NCBI GenBank assembly: GCA_903642235.1
Contig: CAHJWL010000005.1
Span: 274,572-338,571, forward strand
Length of the DNA: 64,000 bases
Source: Acidobacteriaceae bacterium
Lineage (GTDB): Bacteria > Acidobacteriota > Terriglobia > Terriglobales > Acidobacteriaceae
Reading direction: 5' to 3'
Part shown: positions 35,052 to 44,159 of the stretch, in pieces
How positions within the stretch are numbered: the first letter of the stretch is position 1
Layout: each line of letters starts with the position of its first letter
The notes under the pieces: generated by a model
What the model saw: only the letters and a program-made list of their open reading frames with translations
Told to the model about the DNA's origin: nothing
Databases searched by the model: none
Position numbers and translations under genes: made by a program

Positions 35052-35879
35052 ATGCTCGACATTCTGCGAGGCCGCCGCATTCTCGTTACCCGGGCTCGCG
35101 CGCAGGCCTCTCACCTCGCCGGAGAGCTCGAGCGCCTCGGTGCTGCGCCTGTTCTTATCCCCGCCATAGAAATTGCCCCACCCCTCTCCTTTGTCCTGCT
35201 TGACCGCGCCATCACGTCTCTCGATCGCTTTGATTGGCTCGTCTTCACCAGTGCCAATGCCGTCCACGCCTTTGCGCAGCGTTCGCGCGATCTCGGCCGG
35301 TCGCCCCATCCAGCACGCATCGCCGCCATCGGTCCCGCGACTGCCGTCGCTCTCGCCGCCGAAGGCATCGAACCGCGCCTCTCACCGCTGCTTCTGCCGC
35401 CAGTCTCTGTTGCAGAGTCCCTCGCCGCCACGCTCCTACCTGCAGTCAGCGTGCTCCTCAGGGCGAACAGGCCTCCGTGCCTCGCTTTTATCCGCGCTGT
35501 GTCCGCGCGCGACGTTCTGCCGGAGTCTCTGACCGCTGCAGGAGCCACTGTGGAGATCATTCCCGCATACCGTACTCTCCTGCCGCCGGGCTCCGTTGCC
35601 GCTTTGCAGTCCTCCTTCGCTGACGCCACCGTCGCGCCCGAGGCGGCAACCTTCACCAGCTCTTCAACCGTCACGAACCTGCTGGCTCTGCTCCACGCAG
35701 CCAGCATCGCCCTTCCACCATCCCTGCTGCGAATCTCGATCGGTCCCATTACCAGCAGCACTCTGCGCGAACTCGCGATGCCTCCTCACGCGGAAGCTGT
35801 CGAGCCAAACATCCCCTCGCTCATAGAAGCTCTCGCACAGGCCTTTCTGCAGCGGGCCTCTACGCTGGACTCGATCTAG
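35052..35879 (+). CDS. hemD: Uroporphyrinogen-III synthase
   Basis: Cyclises hydroxymethylbilane to uroporphyrinogen III in tetrapyrrole synthesis. It has 275 residues in the two-domain HemD layout: GRRILVTRARAQASHLAGEL at the start, DWLVFTSANAVHAF, ARIAAIGPATAVALAAEGI, then the second half with ATFTSSSTVTNLLALL and ISIGPITSSTLRE. The family is poorly conserved, but this set of blocks is diagnostic. It is convergent with nth, overlapping it by 20 bp at the 3' ends. The hemQ gene next door belongs to the same heme pathway. Confidence 0.9.
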   Translation: MLDILRGRRILVTRARAQASHLAGELERLGAAPVLIPAIEIAPPLSFVLLDRAITSLDRFDWLVFTSANAVHAFAQRSRDLGRSPHPARIAAIGPATAVALAAEGIEPRLSPLLLPPVSVAESLAATLLPAVSVLLRANRPPCLAFIRAVSARDVLPESLTAAGATVEIIPAYRTLLPPGSVAALQSSFADATVAPEAATFTSSSTVTNLLALLHAASIALPPSLLRISIGPITSSTLRELAMPPHAEAVEPNIPSLIEALAQAFLQRASTLDSI

Positions 35880-36627
35880 TCTTCGGCGTCTCTGGACGTC
35901 GTCTCTCGTCCATCACCGTCGAAGCCGTCGGCAGCCACTCTTCCCCTGAGCTCCACGTCTTGTCCTTTGACCGGCAGATCGTCTCAAATCCGCACTCCGC
36001 ACAGCGCGGCTTCCGCGCCACGCAGATCTGCCGCCCATGAAAGATGATGCGGTGGCTGGTGTTGATCCATTCCGCCTCCGGGAGGATCTTCTGCAGCCCC
36101 CGCTCCACCTTCTCGGGCGTCGTCTCCTTCGTCAGCTCCAGCCGCAGTGAGATTCGCAGCACATGCGTGTCCACCACCACGCCCACCGCGATCCCGTACC
36201 AGCTCCCAAGCACCACGTTCGCCGTCTTCCGCGCCACCCCGGGTAGCCGAAGCATCTCGTTCATCGTCTGCGGCACGGCTCCGCCAAACTCCTCCGTCAC
36301 CACGCGCGCCGCACCTTGAATCGACTTCGCCTTTGCCCGGAAGAATCCGGTCGTCCGGATCACCTCTTCAAGCGCCGGCAGGGAAGCCTCTGCCATCGCC
36401 TTTGGCGTCGAAAACAGCCGAAACAACTCCGGCGTCACCAGATTCACCCGCGCATCCGTACACTGCGCCGAAAGGATCGTCGCAACCGTCAGCTCCCACG
36501 CATTCTGATGATGCAGCGCGCACACCGCATCCGGATACAGCGCGCGTAGCCGCTTCAGGATCTCCGCAACGCGCGCCTTGTCCGTAGCCCGCAACGCCCG
36601 AGACTTACTCGTCGTCACCATACTCAT
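35860..36627 (-). CDS. nth: Endonuclease III
   Basis: Bifunctional DNA glycosylase/AP lyase for oxidised pyrimidines. From the ATG at 36627 it has 255 residues; the upstream frame is unrelated. The helix-hairpin-helix LPGVARKTANVVLG contains the catalytic Lys134 and VVDTHVLR contains Asp153. The C-terminal 4Fe-4S motif is exact: Cys202-X6-Cys209-X2-Cys212-X5-Cys218. A charged tail of about 35 residues beyond the cluster is longer than in E. coli. The start overlaps the hemQ stop (ATGA), so both are probably on one transcript. Confidence 0.95.
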   Translation of the reverse strand: MSMVTTSKSRALRATDKARVAEILKRLRALYPDAVCALHHQNAWELTVATILSAQCTDARVNLVTPELFRLFSTPKAMAEASLPALEEVIRTTGFFRAKAKSIQGAARVVTEEFGGAVPQTMNEMLRLPGVARKTANVVLGSWYGIAVGVVVDTHVLRISLRLELTKETTPEKVERGLQKILPEAEWINTSHRIIFHGRQICVARKPRCAECGFETICRSKDKTWSSGEEWLPTASTVMDERRRPETPKTRSSPA

Positions 36628-37460
36628 CCCAGGCGGTTCAGCATCTCTTCCGGCGGCAGCCGCACACACGAGAAGATCGGCGTGTCCTCCAGCGTGTACA
36701 GGCTGATCTCCGTCTCGCGCAGCTGCTGCACCAAATCCAGAAAGTCCTCCGGGAAGTTCGTCTCGAACGCCACCACAAACTCCTGGTCGTCTATCCCGAA
36801 CGAGTACGTCGTATTCAGCTTCACCCGCGGATAGAGCAGCCCGATCCGGATATGCTCGTCCATCAGCCGCTTCCGCTCCGCCGCCGACAGCAGATACCAC
36901 GGCCGCGTCTTCCAGAACGGATAGACGAAGATGTACTTCTGTCCGCCTGGACGGATCGCCCCCCGACCCTCGCCTTCACTCTCATCCTCGCGATCGATCT
37001 GGTACTGTGACCGCTTCGTCATCGCCAGAAAGTTATGCGGAGAGTTTAGATACCCGCCCAGCGGCGTTCCCATCAGCTCCGATCGCATCCGGTTCAGCTC
37101 CTCTACCGAGTAGCCGATCGACCAGATGCACATATCCACGTCGCCCCGCGTTCCAATCGTCGAGTACGTCAGCGACAGAAACTCACCCGGTTTGTTCCAC
37201 CGCTTCAGCACCTCGGCAAACAGCCGCCGATGCTCGGCCTTCTCCTCTGCCGGAAGCCTTCGCCACTCCGGCTCTACCTTGTAGAAGCTGAAGCACACAA
37301 TCTGCCGCTTCACCGCCGGCTTGGACGGATCGCGTGGCGCAGGGGAGGAACTGCTCGCCGTCCGGCCTGGTACAACGGCTGCCGCTGCCGCAGCAGGGGA
37401 GGGAACTGCCGTCGTCGGCGCTTCTGTGGTCTCGGGCTGCGGTGTAAGTGTCTCTGCCAT
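36624..37460 (-). CDS. hemQ: Coproheme decarboxylase HemQ (chlorite dismutase family)
   Basis: Last enzyme of the coproporphyrin-dependent heme pathway, converting coproheme to heme b. It has about 278 residues from the ATG at 37460. The first 50 residues are an Ala/Pro/Ser-rich leader; the double ferredoxin-like core then runs from VKRQIVCFSFYKVEP. The proximal ligand is likely His203 in MDEHIRIG, with the catalytic Tyr180 in VYPFWKTRPWY and a Gln (Gln226) in FGIDDQEF where true chlorite dismutases have Arg. Earlier ATGs at 37487 and 37526 are open, but the latter leaves only 6 bp to the divergent DedA gene. Confidence 0.88.
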   Translation of the reverse strand: MAETLTPQPETTEAPTTAVPSPAAAAAAVVPGRTASSSSPAPRDPSKPAVKRQIVCFSFYKVEPEWRRLPAEEKAEHRRLFAEVLKRWNKPGEFLSLTYSTIGTRGDVDMCIWSIGYSVEELNRMRSELMGTPLGGYLNSPHNFLAMTKRSQYQIDREDESEGEGRGAIRPGGQKYIFVYPFWKTRPWYLLSAAERKRLMDEHIRIGLLYPRVKLNTTYSFGIDDQEFVVAFETNFPEDFLDLVQQLRETEISLYTLEDTPIFSCVRLPPEEMLNRLG

Positions 37461-37532
37461 AGCCTCTATTCTCTCGCGAACGCCCATCGCGAGCAAAGCC
37501 CGGCTTCGATCAGCCGGTATACTCATCCCGAA

Positions 37533-38159
37533 ATGTCAGAAAAAGTCTTCGCCCTCCTCGTCACCCTCATTGCCAGCGGCGGCTACGCCACCGTCGCCCT
37601 CCTGATGGCGATCCAGTCGGCCTGCATCCCCATCCCGTCTGAGGTCATCATGCCGCTCGCCGGCTACGCCCTCGCTCACACCCAGGCGCAGCTCATCCTG
37701 CTCGCCACCGTCGCCTCGCTCGCCTCGAACATTGGCTCCATCCCCGCCTATTGGGTCGGCGCCCGCGGCGGCCGGCCCATGGTCGAGCGCTACGGCAGCT
37801 ATATGCTCCTCAGCCGCCGCGATCTCGATCTCGTCGACCACTTCTTCGACAAGTTCGGCTCCATTACCGTGCTTGTCGGCCGCATGCTTCCCATCGTCCG
37901 CACCTTCATCGCCTTCCCCGCCGGCGTCGCCAAGATGAACCAGCTCCGCTTCCACCTCTACACCTTCCTCGGCTCCTGGCCCTGGTGCTACGCGCTCGCC
38001 TATATCGGCATGCGCCTCGGCGCCTCCTGGAACACCAACCCGCGCTTCAAAGAGATCTTCCACCGCTTCCATCTCGGCGTCGAACTGGTTCTCCTCCTCG
38101 GCATCGTCTGGTTCATCTCCTCTCATTGGAAGAACCGTATCCGCACCGAACCCGCCTAA
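37533..38159 (+). CDS. DedA-family membrane protein
   Basis: Polytopic inner-membrane protein of 208 residues in the DedA/SNARE-associated family, linked in other bacteria to lipid carrier or phospholipid flipping. Family marks are SACIPIPSEVIMPLAGY, NIGSIPAYWVGARGGRP, the amphipathic stretch around FDKFGSITVLVGRMLPIVRTF with the conserved Gly-Arg-x-x-Pro and Arg, and PAGVAKMNQLRF. Several hydrophobic helices follow to HWKNRIRTEPA. It runs in the same direction as the inositol phosphate synthase gene 123 bp downstream. Confidence 0.9.
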   Translation: MSEKVFALLVTLIASGGYATVALLMAIQSACIPIPSEVIMPLAGYALAHTQAQLILLATVASLASNIGSIPAYWVGARGGRPMVERYGSYMLLSRRDLDLVDHFFDKFGSITVLVGRMLPIVRTFIAFPAGVAKMNQLRFHLYTFLGSWPWCYALAYIGMRLGASWNTNPRFKEIFHRFHLGVELVLLLGIVWFISSHWKNRIRTEPA

Positions 38160-38282
38160 AAAAGCTGCGAGCTCGCCGGGCGACGTCCCACGACGCCCAT
38201 TTGCCCCACCTTCACCCTGCAGGCGATACTAACCCGTCCGCGCAGCCGGAAATCCGCACCACAGAAGGGTACGTCCAGCACA

Positions 38283-39623
<1,341 letters not shown>

Positions 39624-39647
39624 CCGCAGCTCAAAATCTCCGCACGT

Positions 39648-39684
39648 GAGGAAGGCCGAAGAGGAACTCTCTTCGGCCTTCCTC
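39648..39684. terminator. Strong hairpin terminator after the inositol phosphate synthase gene
   Basis: A perfect 16-bp stem: 39648-39663 (GAGGAAGGCCGAAGAG) with 39669-39684, and a 5-nt loop (GAACT). It lies 25 bp after the stop of the inositol-1-phosphate synthase gene and before the convergent end of engB. No long U-run follows on either strand. Confidence 0.75.
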
Positions 39685-39777
39685 AATCACGGCACCTGTT
39701 CCTGTTGCCATTTCGAGCGAAGTGGAGGAACGTGGTTTGCCGTCTACTCGAACGAAGCGACGCACTCACTTCCGCCC

Positions 39778-40392
39778 CTACCCCTCCGCCACCGCCAGCA
39801 GCCGCCCCCAAAGCTCCTTGATCCCCGTACCCTTCTCCGCGCTGACCGCCAGCACCTCATCCACCTCATGCGCCTTCCGCAGCGCCGCCAGGTTCTTCTG
39901 CAGCACATTCTTTGACACTCGATCCGCCTTCGTTCCAACCACCAGGTAGGGCCGCCCCATCTCCTGAAAGAAGTGAATCAGGGTCGTATCAGAAGCCTGC
40001 GGCGGAATGTTGGTATCCACCAGACATATGCCCAGCGCCAAAGTCTCCCGTTCCACCAGGTAGGGCTCGATAAACTTCGGCCACTCCGCCGAGATCGACT
40101 TTGAAATCTTCGCGTACCCGTATCCGGGCAGATCCGCAAAGATCATCGTAGGTACCACCTTTGGTCGGTCTCGCGTTCCCTCATGGAGAGCAAAGAAATT
40201 GATCGCTCGCGTCCGTCCTGGCGTTGAGGACGTGTGCGCCTGCTTCGACCCAAGCAGTGCATTAATCAACGAAGACTTGCCAACGTTCGATCGTCCCAGA
40301 AAGGCAATCTCCGGCGCGCCATGCGTCACCGCGGCAGGAGGGAAGTGTTCGCGATCGACCGCGGAGCGTAGAAAGATCGGAGTCAACTGCAT
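39778..40392 (-). CDS. engB: Ribosome biogenesis GTP-binding protein EngB/YsxC
   Basis: Small essential-type GTPase for 50S subunit assembly, 204 residues. The P-loop is GRSNVGKSS (33-41), G3 is DLPGYGYAKISK, G4 is the variant GTKADRVSK and the G5-like motif is SAEKGTGI. TSSTPGRTRAINFF is the switch I region typical of the family. The single-domain length agrees with YsxC. It ends convergently with the inositol-1-phosphate synthase gene. A terminator lies between its start and the lipoprotein gene upstream, so it should have its own promoter. Confidence 0.93.
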   Translation of the reverse strand: MQLTPIFLRSAVDREHFPPAAVTHGAPEIAFLGRSNVGKSSLINALLGSKQAHTSSTPGRTRAINFFALHEGTRDRPKVVPTMIFADLPGYGYAKISKSISAEWPKFIEPYLVERETLALGICLVDTNIPPQASDTTLIHFFQEMGRPYLVVGTKADRVSKNVLQKNLAALRKAHEVDEVLAVSAEKGTGIKELWGRLLAVAEG

Positions 40393-40453
40393 CGTCCGAG
40401 TCTATCGTCTGTTCGCCATGGAAAGTGCTCTATCCAGATCTCCTGAAAGTCAA

Positions 40454-40483
40454 AGAGCCGGAGACATTGACGTCTCCGGCTCT
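40454..40483 (-). terminator. Hairpin terminator of the glycine-zipper lipoprotein gene
   Basis: AGAGCCGGAGAC at 40454-40465 pairs perfectly with GTCTCCGGCTCT at 40472-40483 around a 6-nt loop. It lies 27 bp after the end of the lipoprotein gene (minus strand), and the minus strand continues with a T-rich stretch (CTTTGACTTTC), as expected of an intrinsic terminator. Confidence 0.75.
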
Positions 40484-40509
40484 CTGGATGAACACCAGCG
40501 AAGCGTATC

Positions 40510-41373
40510 TCAGCGAACGCGGAACGACGATGTGGTGGTGAAGGTGATCGGCGTCTCTGCCGGAATCACCACATCCTTGTTTCCGGTGTAGGCGCCGGCC
40601 GCCGTTCCGCCGCCGGCTCCCGCCAGACCGCCGATCAACGCACCCTTGCCGCCTCCGGCAAGACCGCCGATCAGAGCTCCCAGTCCGCCTCCGCCTCCAG
40701 CAAATACCGCCGTGCGCTTGCCTTTGCCCTTTGAGATATTTTCATACTCGTTCGTGCTGACCTCGGAGCCGCCGATTGATGTCAGCTCGATCCCAATATC
40801 GCCCGCGCCTTTAAACTTGCCGCGTCCCTTTGCTGCTACCACCCGACCCTCCACGGGTGTTCCCCGCGTCAGAAACGTGGTGCCGTCCGCCGTGGTAATG
40901 GGTCGCGCCAGCACGCCCGTAAAGGTGTCTCCTACATTGTTGCGGCTTGCACTCAAACTCTGCGACAGGCTGACAGTGACGCGCGAGTTACTCGGCACCG
41001 ACGTTACCCTCTCGACCGGAGGCGCTGCCTTTACCCTCGGCGCGGGCGATGCCGTCACCGCCGGAGCCGCACTCGGTGCTGGTGTAACCGGTGCAACGGG
41101 TGCCGCCGCGGAGCCCTGAGCTTGCTGCGATCCCTGAGGCATCGTTACCGACCCATCCGCATTGCGCACCGCACCCGGCGGAAGCGCGCTGGGCTGGCCC
41201 GCTGTCGTCGCCTGCTGCGATCCCGCAGGGTATGTCACCGATCCGTCAGGGTTCGTAATGGACCCGTCCTGGTTCCGTATCGCCACTCCGCTCGGCTTGC
41301 TCTTGCATCCGGAGAAAAGCAGCGTCGCGCCTAGCGTCCAGGCAGCCAGTACTCGAAATCCTTGCTTGCTCAT
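40510..41373 (-). CDS. Lipoprotein with DGS repeats and glycine-zipper C-terminus
   Basis: A 287-residue lipoprotein of unknown function. The ATG at 41373 has GAGAGG upstream; the signal ends in lipobox LLFSGC. Near the N-terminus a motif of the form N-x-DGS-(I/V)-T is repeated three times (NQDGSITNP, NPDGSVTYP, NADGSVTMP), two copies ending in GSQQ. An Ala/Pro-rich linker precedes a beta-rich domain (VTVSLSQSLSASRNNVGDTFTG..., GTPVEGRVVAAKG). The C-terminus has two glycine-zipper modules (GGLGALIGGLAGGGKGALIGGLAG) followed by AYTGNKDVVIPAETPITFT. The gene cut off at the end of this window has a comparable zipper. Confidence 0.75.
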   Translation of the reverse strand: MSKQGFRVLAAWTLGATLLFSGCKSKPSGVAIRNQDGSITNPDGSVTYPAGSQQATTAGQPSALPPGAVRNADGSVTMPQGSQQAQGSAAAPVAPVTPAPSAAPAVTASPAPRVKAAPPVERVTSVPSNSRVTVSLSQSLSASRNNVGDTFTGVLARPITTADGTTFLTRGTPVEGRVVAAKGRGKFKGAGDIGIELTSIGGSEVSTNEYENISKGKGKRTAVFAGGGGGLGALIGGLAGGGKGALIGGLAGAGGGTAAGAYTGNKDVVIPAETPITFTTTSSFRVR

Positions 41374-41799
41374 GATCGACCTCTCTATCCTTTTCCTGCA
41401 TTCTGATACGTGGTACCGCTCACCACGCAGCCGCGTACAGCAAGAATCTACCTTATCGCAGCAGCAATTTGTCACGGAAGCATCGCTGCCGCAGGTGCTT
41501 GGGCCTCTCATCGCAAACCGGAGCCCACTCCCCCATGCGGGGGATTGCCGCAAGAGAATGCGTACGCACCTCACGAAACAAGTAAATTCCTCGCTACATA
41601 AGAGAAAAATACTTTCCGAAATGTCAATCTTCCCCATATGCTCTGTGCTGTGGGGTGCAGGCATCTGCTTGCATCTCTTAAGAAGAATGCCCGGCATAGG
41701 CTCGCCGTCGTTCACAGATGAAGCTGTCGTGCGGGCGATCGCCCTTCCCACCCGACCACCCTGCGGAAACCCCGCCGCAACGCTCTTGGAGGCAACAAC
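41374..41799. promoter_or_regulatory. 426-bp divergent intergenic region
   Basis: Separates the glycine-zipper lipoprotein gene (leftward) from the propeller lipoprotein gene (rightward). A small GC hairpin (CCCCC-ATGC-GGGGG) is centred near 41536. CTTGGAGGCAACAAC before 41800 is the ribosome binding site of the right gene. An AT-richer patch around 41580-41640 is the best place for promoters. I recognise no riboswitch or coding remnant. Confidence 0.35.
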
Positions 41800-43890
41800 A
41801 TGACCCCGTCCTACTTCGCCGGCATTCGTCCTCGTCTCTTTATGACGCTGCTGGCATCCGCTGCTGTCGCCACAACCGGTTGCTCGAACCTGACGAGCGC
41901 CGTCTCCCCTGAAGGCCCAGTCGCCGCCGCGAAGGCCAAGGTAGGTGGCAAGATTCACGGTGGAAATCAGCCCGTCTCCGGTGCAGCTGTCTCGCTCTAC
42001 TTCGCCAGCCAGGCGAGCTTCGCGGCCGGCGCCTCCAAAGTCGCGACCACCACCTCCTCTACGGACGGCAGTGGCAGCTTCAACTTCAACGAAATCACAG
42101 GCGCTGCCAATGATGGCACCAGTGCCAGCTTCTCCTGCCCTACGGCAAACAATAACAATCCCTATGTCTTCGTCGTCGCCAGAGGCGGCACCACCGTCAA
42201 TACTCCCGGTGCCGGCGCAAACTCGGATGCCGCGTTCATCGCGCCTGTGGGCCGCTGCTCGACGATCGGCGCTTCGACCAACATCTATATGAGTGAAGTT
42301 GTTACCGTCGCCACCATGGCGGCCATTCATCAATTCATGAACCCCACAGCCACCGCGAATGGCATCGAGTCGACCGTCGGTTCGGATGGCATCTTTGTCT
42401 CCGACTCGGGTCTGGCTCACTCCTTCGACAACGTCGCCCTCATGGCCAGCCTCTCGACCGGCCTCGGCAACACCTCGGTGACACGGGCCGGCGGCGGCTC
42501 GGGATCGACCGGCGTTACGATGACGATCACGCCAGAGGTCGCCAAGATCAACCAGCTTGCGAACATCCTTTCGGCTTGCATCAACCAGACAGCCGGCGGT
42601 TCACCCATCTGCGCATCGATCTACTCCGCGGCGACCCCGCCCGCTGACGCCGGTACCACCAGCGTCAACAACGCGACCTACGCACCGGCAACCGATCTGT
42701 TGACAGCCCTCTACTACATCTTCACCAACCCGACCAATAGCAGCTTGACCAACCGAACCACCCTTTTTGCCCTCTCCGCCGCATCCGGCGCACCCTATCA
42801 GCCCACCTTGGACACTGTCCCGACGGACTGGTCGGTCGGCATCAAGTATGTCGCCACCGGAAACTGCTCGAACTCCACGACCAACTTCCTCAGCAGCCCC
42901 ACCTCGCTCTCGCTCGATCTGAGCGGTAATCTCTTCGTAACGAACTCCTCCACCGGCGGCAACGGAAGTCTGGCAGAGATCTCCCCAACCGGTGCGCCCG
43001 TTCTCTGCGCTCCGCTTACAGCAGGTGCGGCTGGCGTCACCCCCGTCTACGCGGCCGGATCCGTCTTTGACGTAGCTGGAAACATCTGGGTCGGCAGCGC
43101 TTCCACATCGGAGATCTTCCGCTACACACCTCCGGGCGTTGCGCCCCTCGTGGTTCCCACCGTCTCCCCCGTTCTGCAGATCACAACTGATGGCTACGGC
43201 GATATCTTCTTCTCTACCGCCAGCGGCGATCTTTACGAGATCCCGAATGGGTCCGCCGCCACCGCCGCCTCGGTCCCGGTCAAAATCAATACGCTGCCGC
43301 TGGGAACCGCAGACCGCATCATGATCGACAGCGCCAACCGGATCTGGGCCTCGTCCAGCTCGAACTTCGTCACCGCCACGACCGGCTCGCTTGATCCAAC
43401 CAACACCTTCCTTACCAACTTCAGCACCGTCTCCTACCCGACCGATACCTCAATCGGGATCAGCTCGACCAGCTCGTCCGGTTCCGGTGTCTACACTTCC
43501 AGCAACACCGCCAATAGCATCACCTACCTGATCGGAAGTGGAACCGCCTTCACAGCTGCAAATGGCTTTCCCGCCACCGGCGGCGGCCTGAACAGCCCCA
43601 TCGATATCGCAGTCGACGGAGCCCAGAACGTATGGACCGCCAACAGCGGGGGTGGTCTTTCGGCCTTCAGCAAGTTCGGTGTGTCTCTCACTTCGACCAC
43701 CGGCTTTCAGAAGGACGCGTCCTATCTCGGCGGTCAAACCTCCATCATCATCGATGCGTCCGGCAACATCTGGATGGGTCTTTCCGGCGGCACCTCCATT
43801 ACAGAGATCGTTGGTGGCGCTGTTCCGGTCTACCAGCCCTACTCAAATGGCCTGCAGCCCGTAACCAACCGCTTCCAGACCTTGCCCTAA
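41800..43890 (+). CDS. Beta-propeller (NHL/Vgb-like) lipoprotein
   Basis: Exported lipoprotein of 696 residues, function unknown. The lipobox is ATTGC (Cys28) after a hydrophobic Leu/Ala segment. Residues 48-115 look like a carboxypeptidase-regulatory/Ig sandwich (GGKIHGGNQPVSGAAVSLY). A middle domain rich in Ser/Thr/Asn follows. From about residue 355 the protein has propeller blades of the form SLDLSGNLFVTNSS, VFDVAGNIWVGSAS, AVDGAQNVWTANSGG and IIDASGNIWMGLSGG, like virginiamycin-lyase or SMP-30 type folds. Similar large lipoproteins are common in Acidobacteria. A terminator hairpin follows directly. Confidence 0.78.
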   Translation: MTPSYFAGIRPRLFMTLLASAAVATTGCSNLTSAVSPEGPVAAAKAKVGGKIHGGNQPVSGAAVSLYFASQASFAAGASKVATTTSSTDGSGSFNFNEITGAANDGTSASFSCPTANNNNPYVFVVARGGTTVNTPGAGANSDAAFIAPVGRCSTIGASTNIYMSEVVTVATMAAIHQFMNPTATANGIESTVGSDGIFVSDSGLAHSFDNVALMASLSTGLGNTSVTRAGGGSGSTGVTMTITPEVAKINQLANILSACINQTAGGSPICASIYSAATPPADAGTTSVNNATYAPATDLLTALYYIFTNPTNSSLTNRTTLFALSAASGAPYQPTLDTVPTDWSVGIKYVATGNCSNSTTNFLSSPTSLSLDLSGNLFVTNSSTGGNGSLAEISPTGAPVLCAPLTAGAAGVTPVYAAGSVFDVAGNIWVGSASTSEIFRYTPPGVAPLVVPTVSPVLQITTDGYGDIFFSTASGDLYEIPNGSAATAASVPVKINTLPLGTADRIMIDSANRIWASSSSNFVTATTGSLDPTNTFLTNFSTVSYPTDTSIGISSTSSSGSGVYTSSNTANSITYLIGSGTAFTAANGFPATGGGLNSPIDIAVDGAQNVWTANSGGGLSAFSKFGVSLTSTTGFQKDASYLGGQTSIIIDASGNIWMGLSGGTSITEIVGGAVPVYQPYSNGLQPVTNRFQTLP

Positions 43891-43909
43891 CGAACCCCAC
43901 AACCCCAGC

Positions 43910-43949
43910 AAGTAGAAAAGCCCCGGCACTTTCCGGGGCTTCTCTACTT
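43910..43949 (+). terminator. Intrinsic terminator
   Basis: A long stem formed by 43910-43926 (ending GCCCCGG) and 43933-43949 (starting CCGGGGC), with one mismatch and a 6-nt loop, 20 bp after the stop of the propeller lipoprotein gene. The sequence is followed by a short pyrimidine/A-rich stretch. Confidence 0.7.
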
Positions 43950-44159
43950 AAGGCTTACCTCCAACGCTCCCGGCTTCTCTCCCAAATAGCGAGCGTCTGT
44001 GTTCTTGCAACCTTGATCGCTGCGGCGTGGCCAGCCTAGAGATTTAAGCCTCACTCATTCAGAGTCTCTGCCACCTCCGGGTCATTCCTCTTCGCCGGCT
44101 TCGCTGCTATCGTGACCTCACGTTCGGCTGGCAGTGTGCCGGCCAGGCGCACCCCGGGT

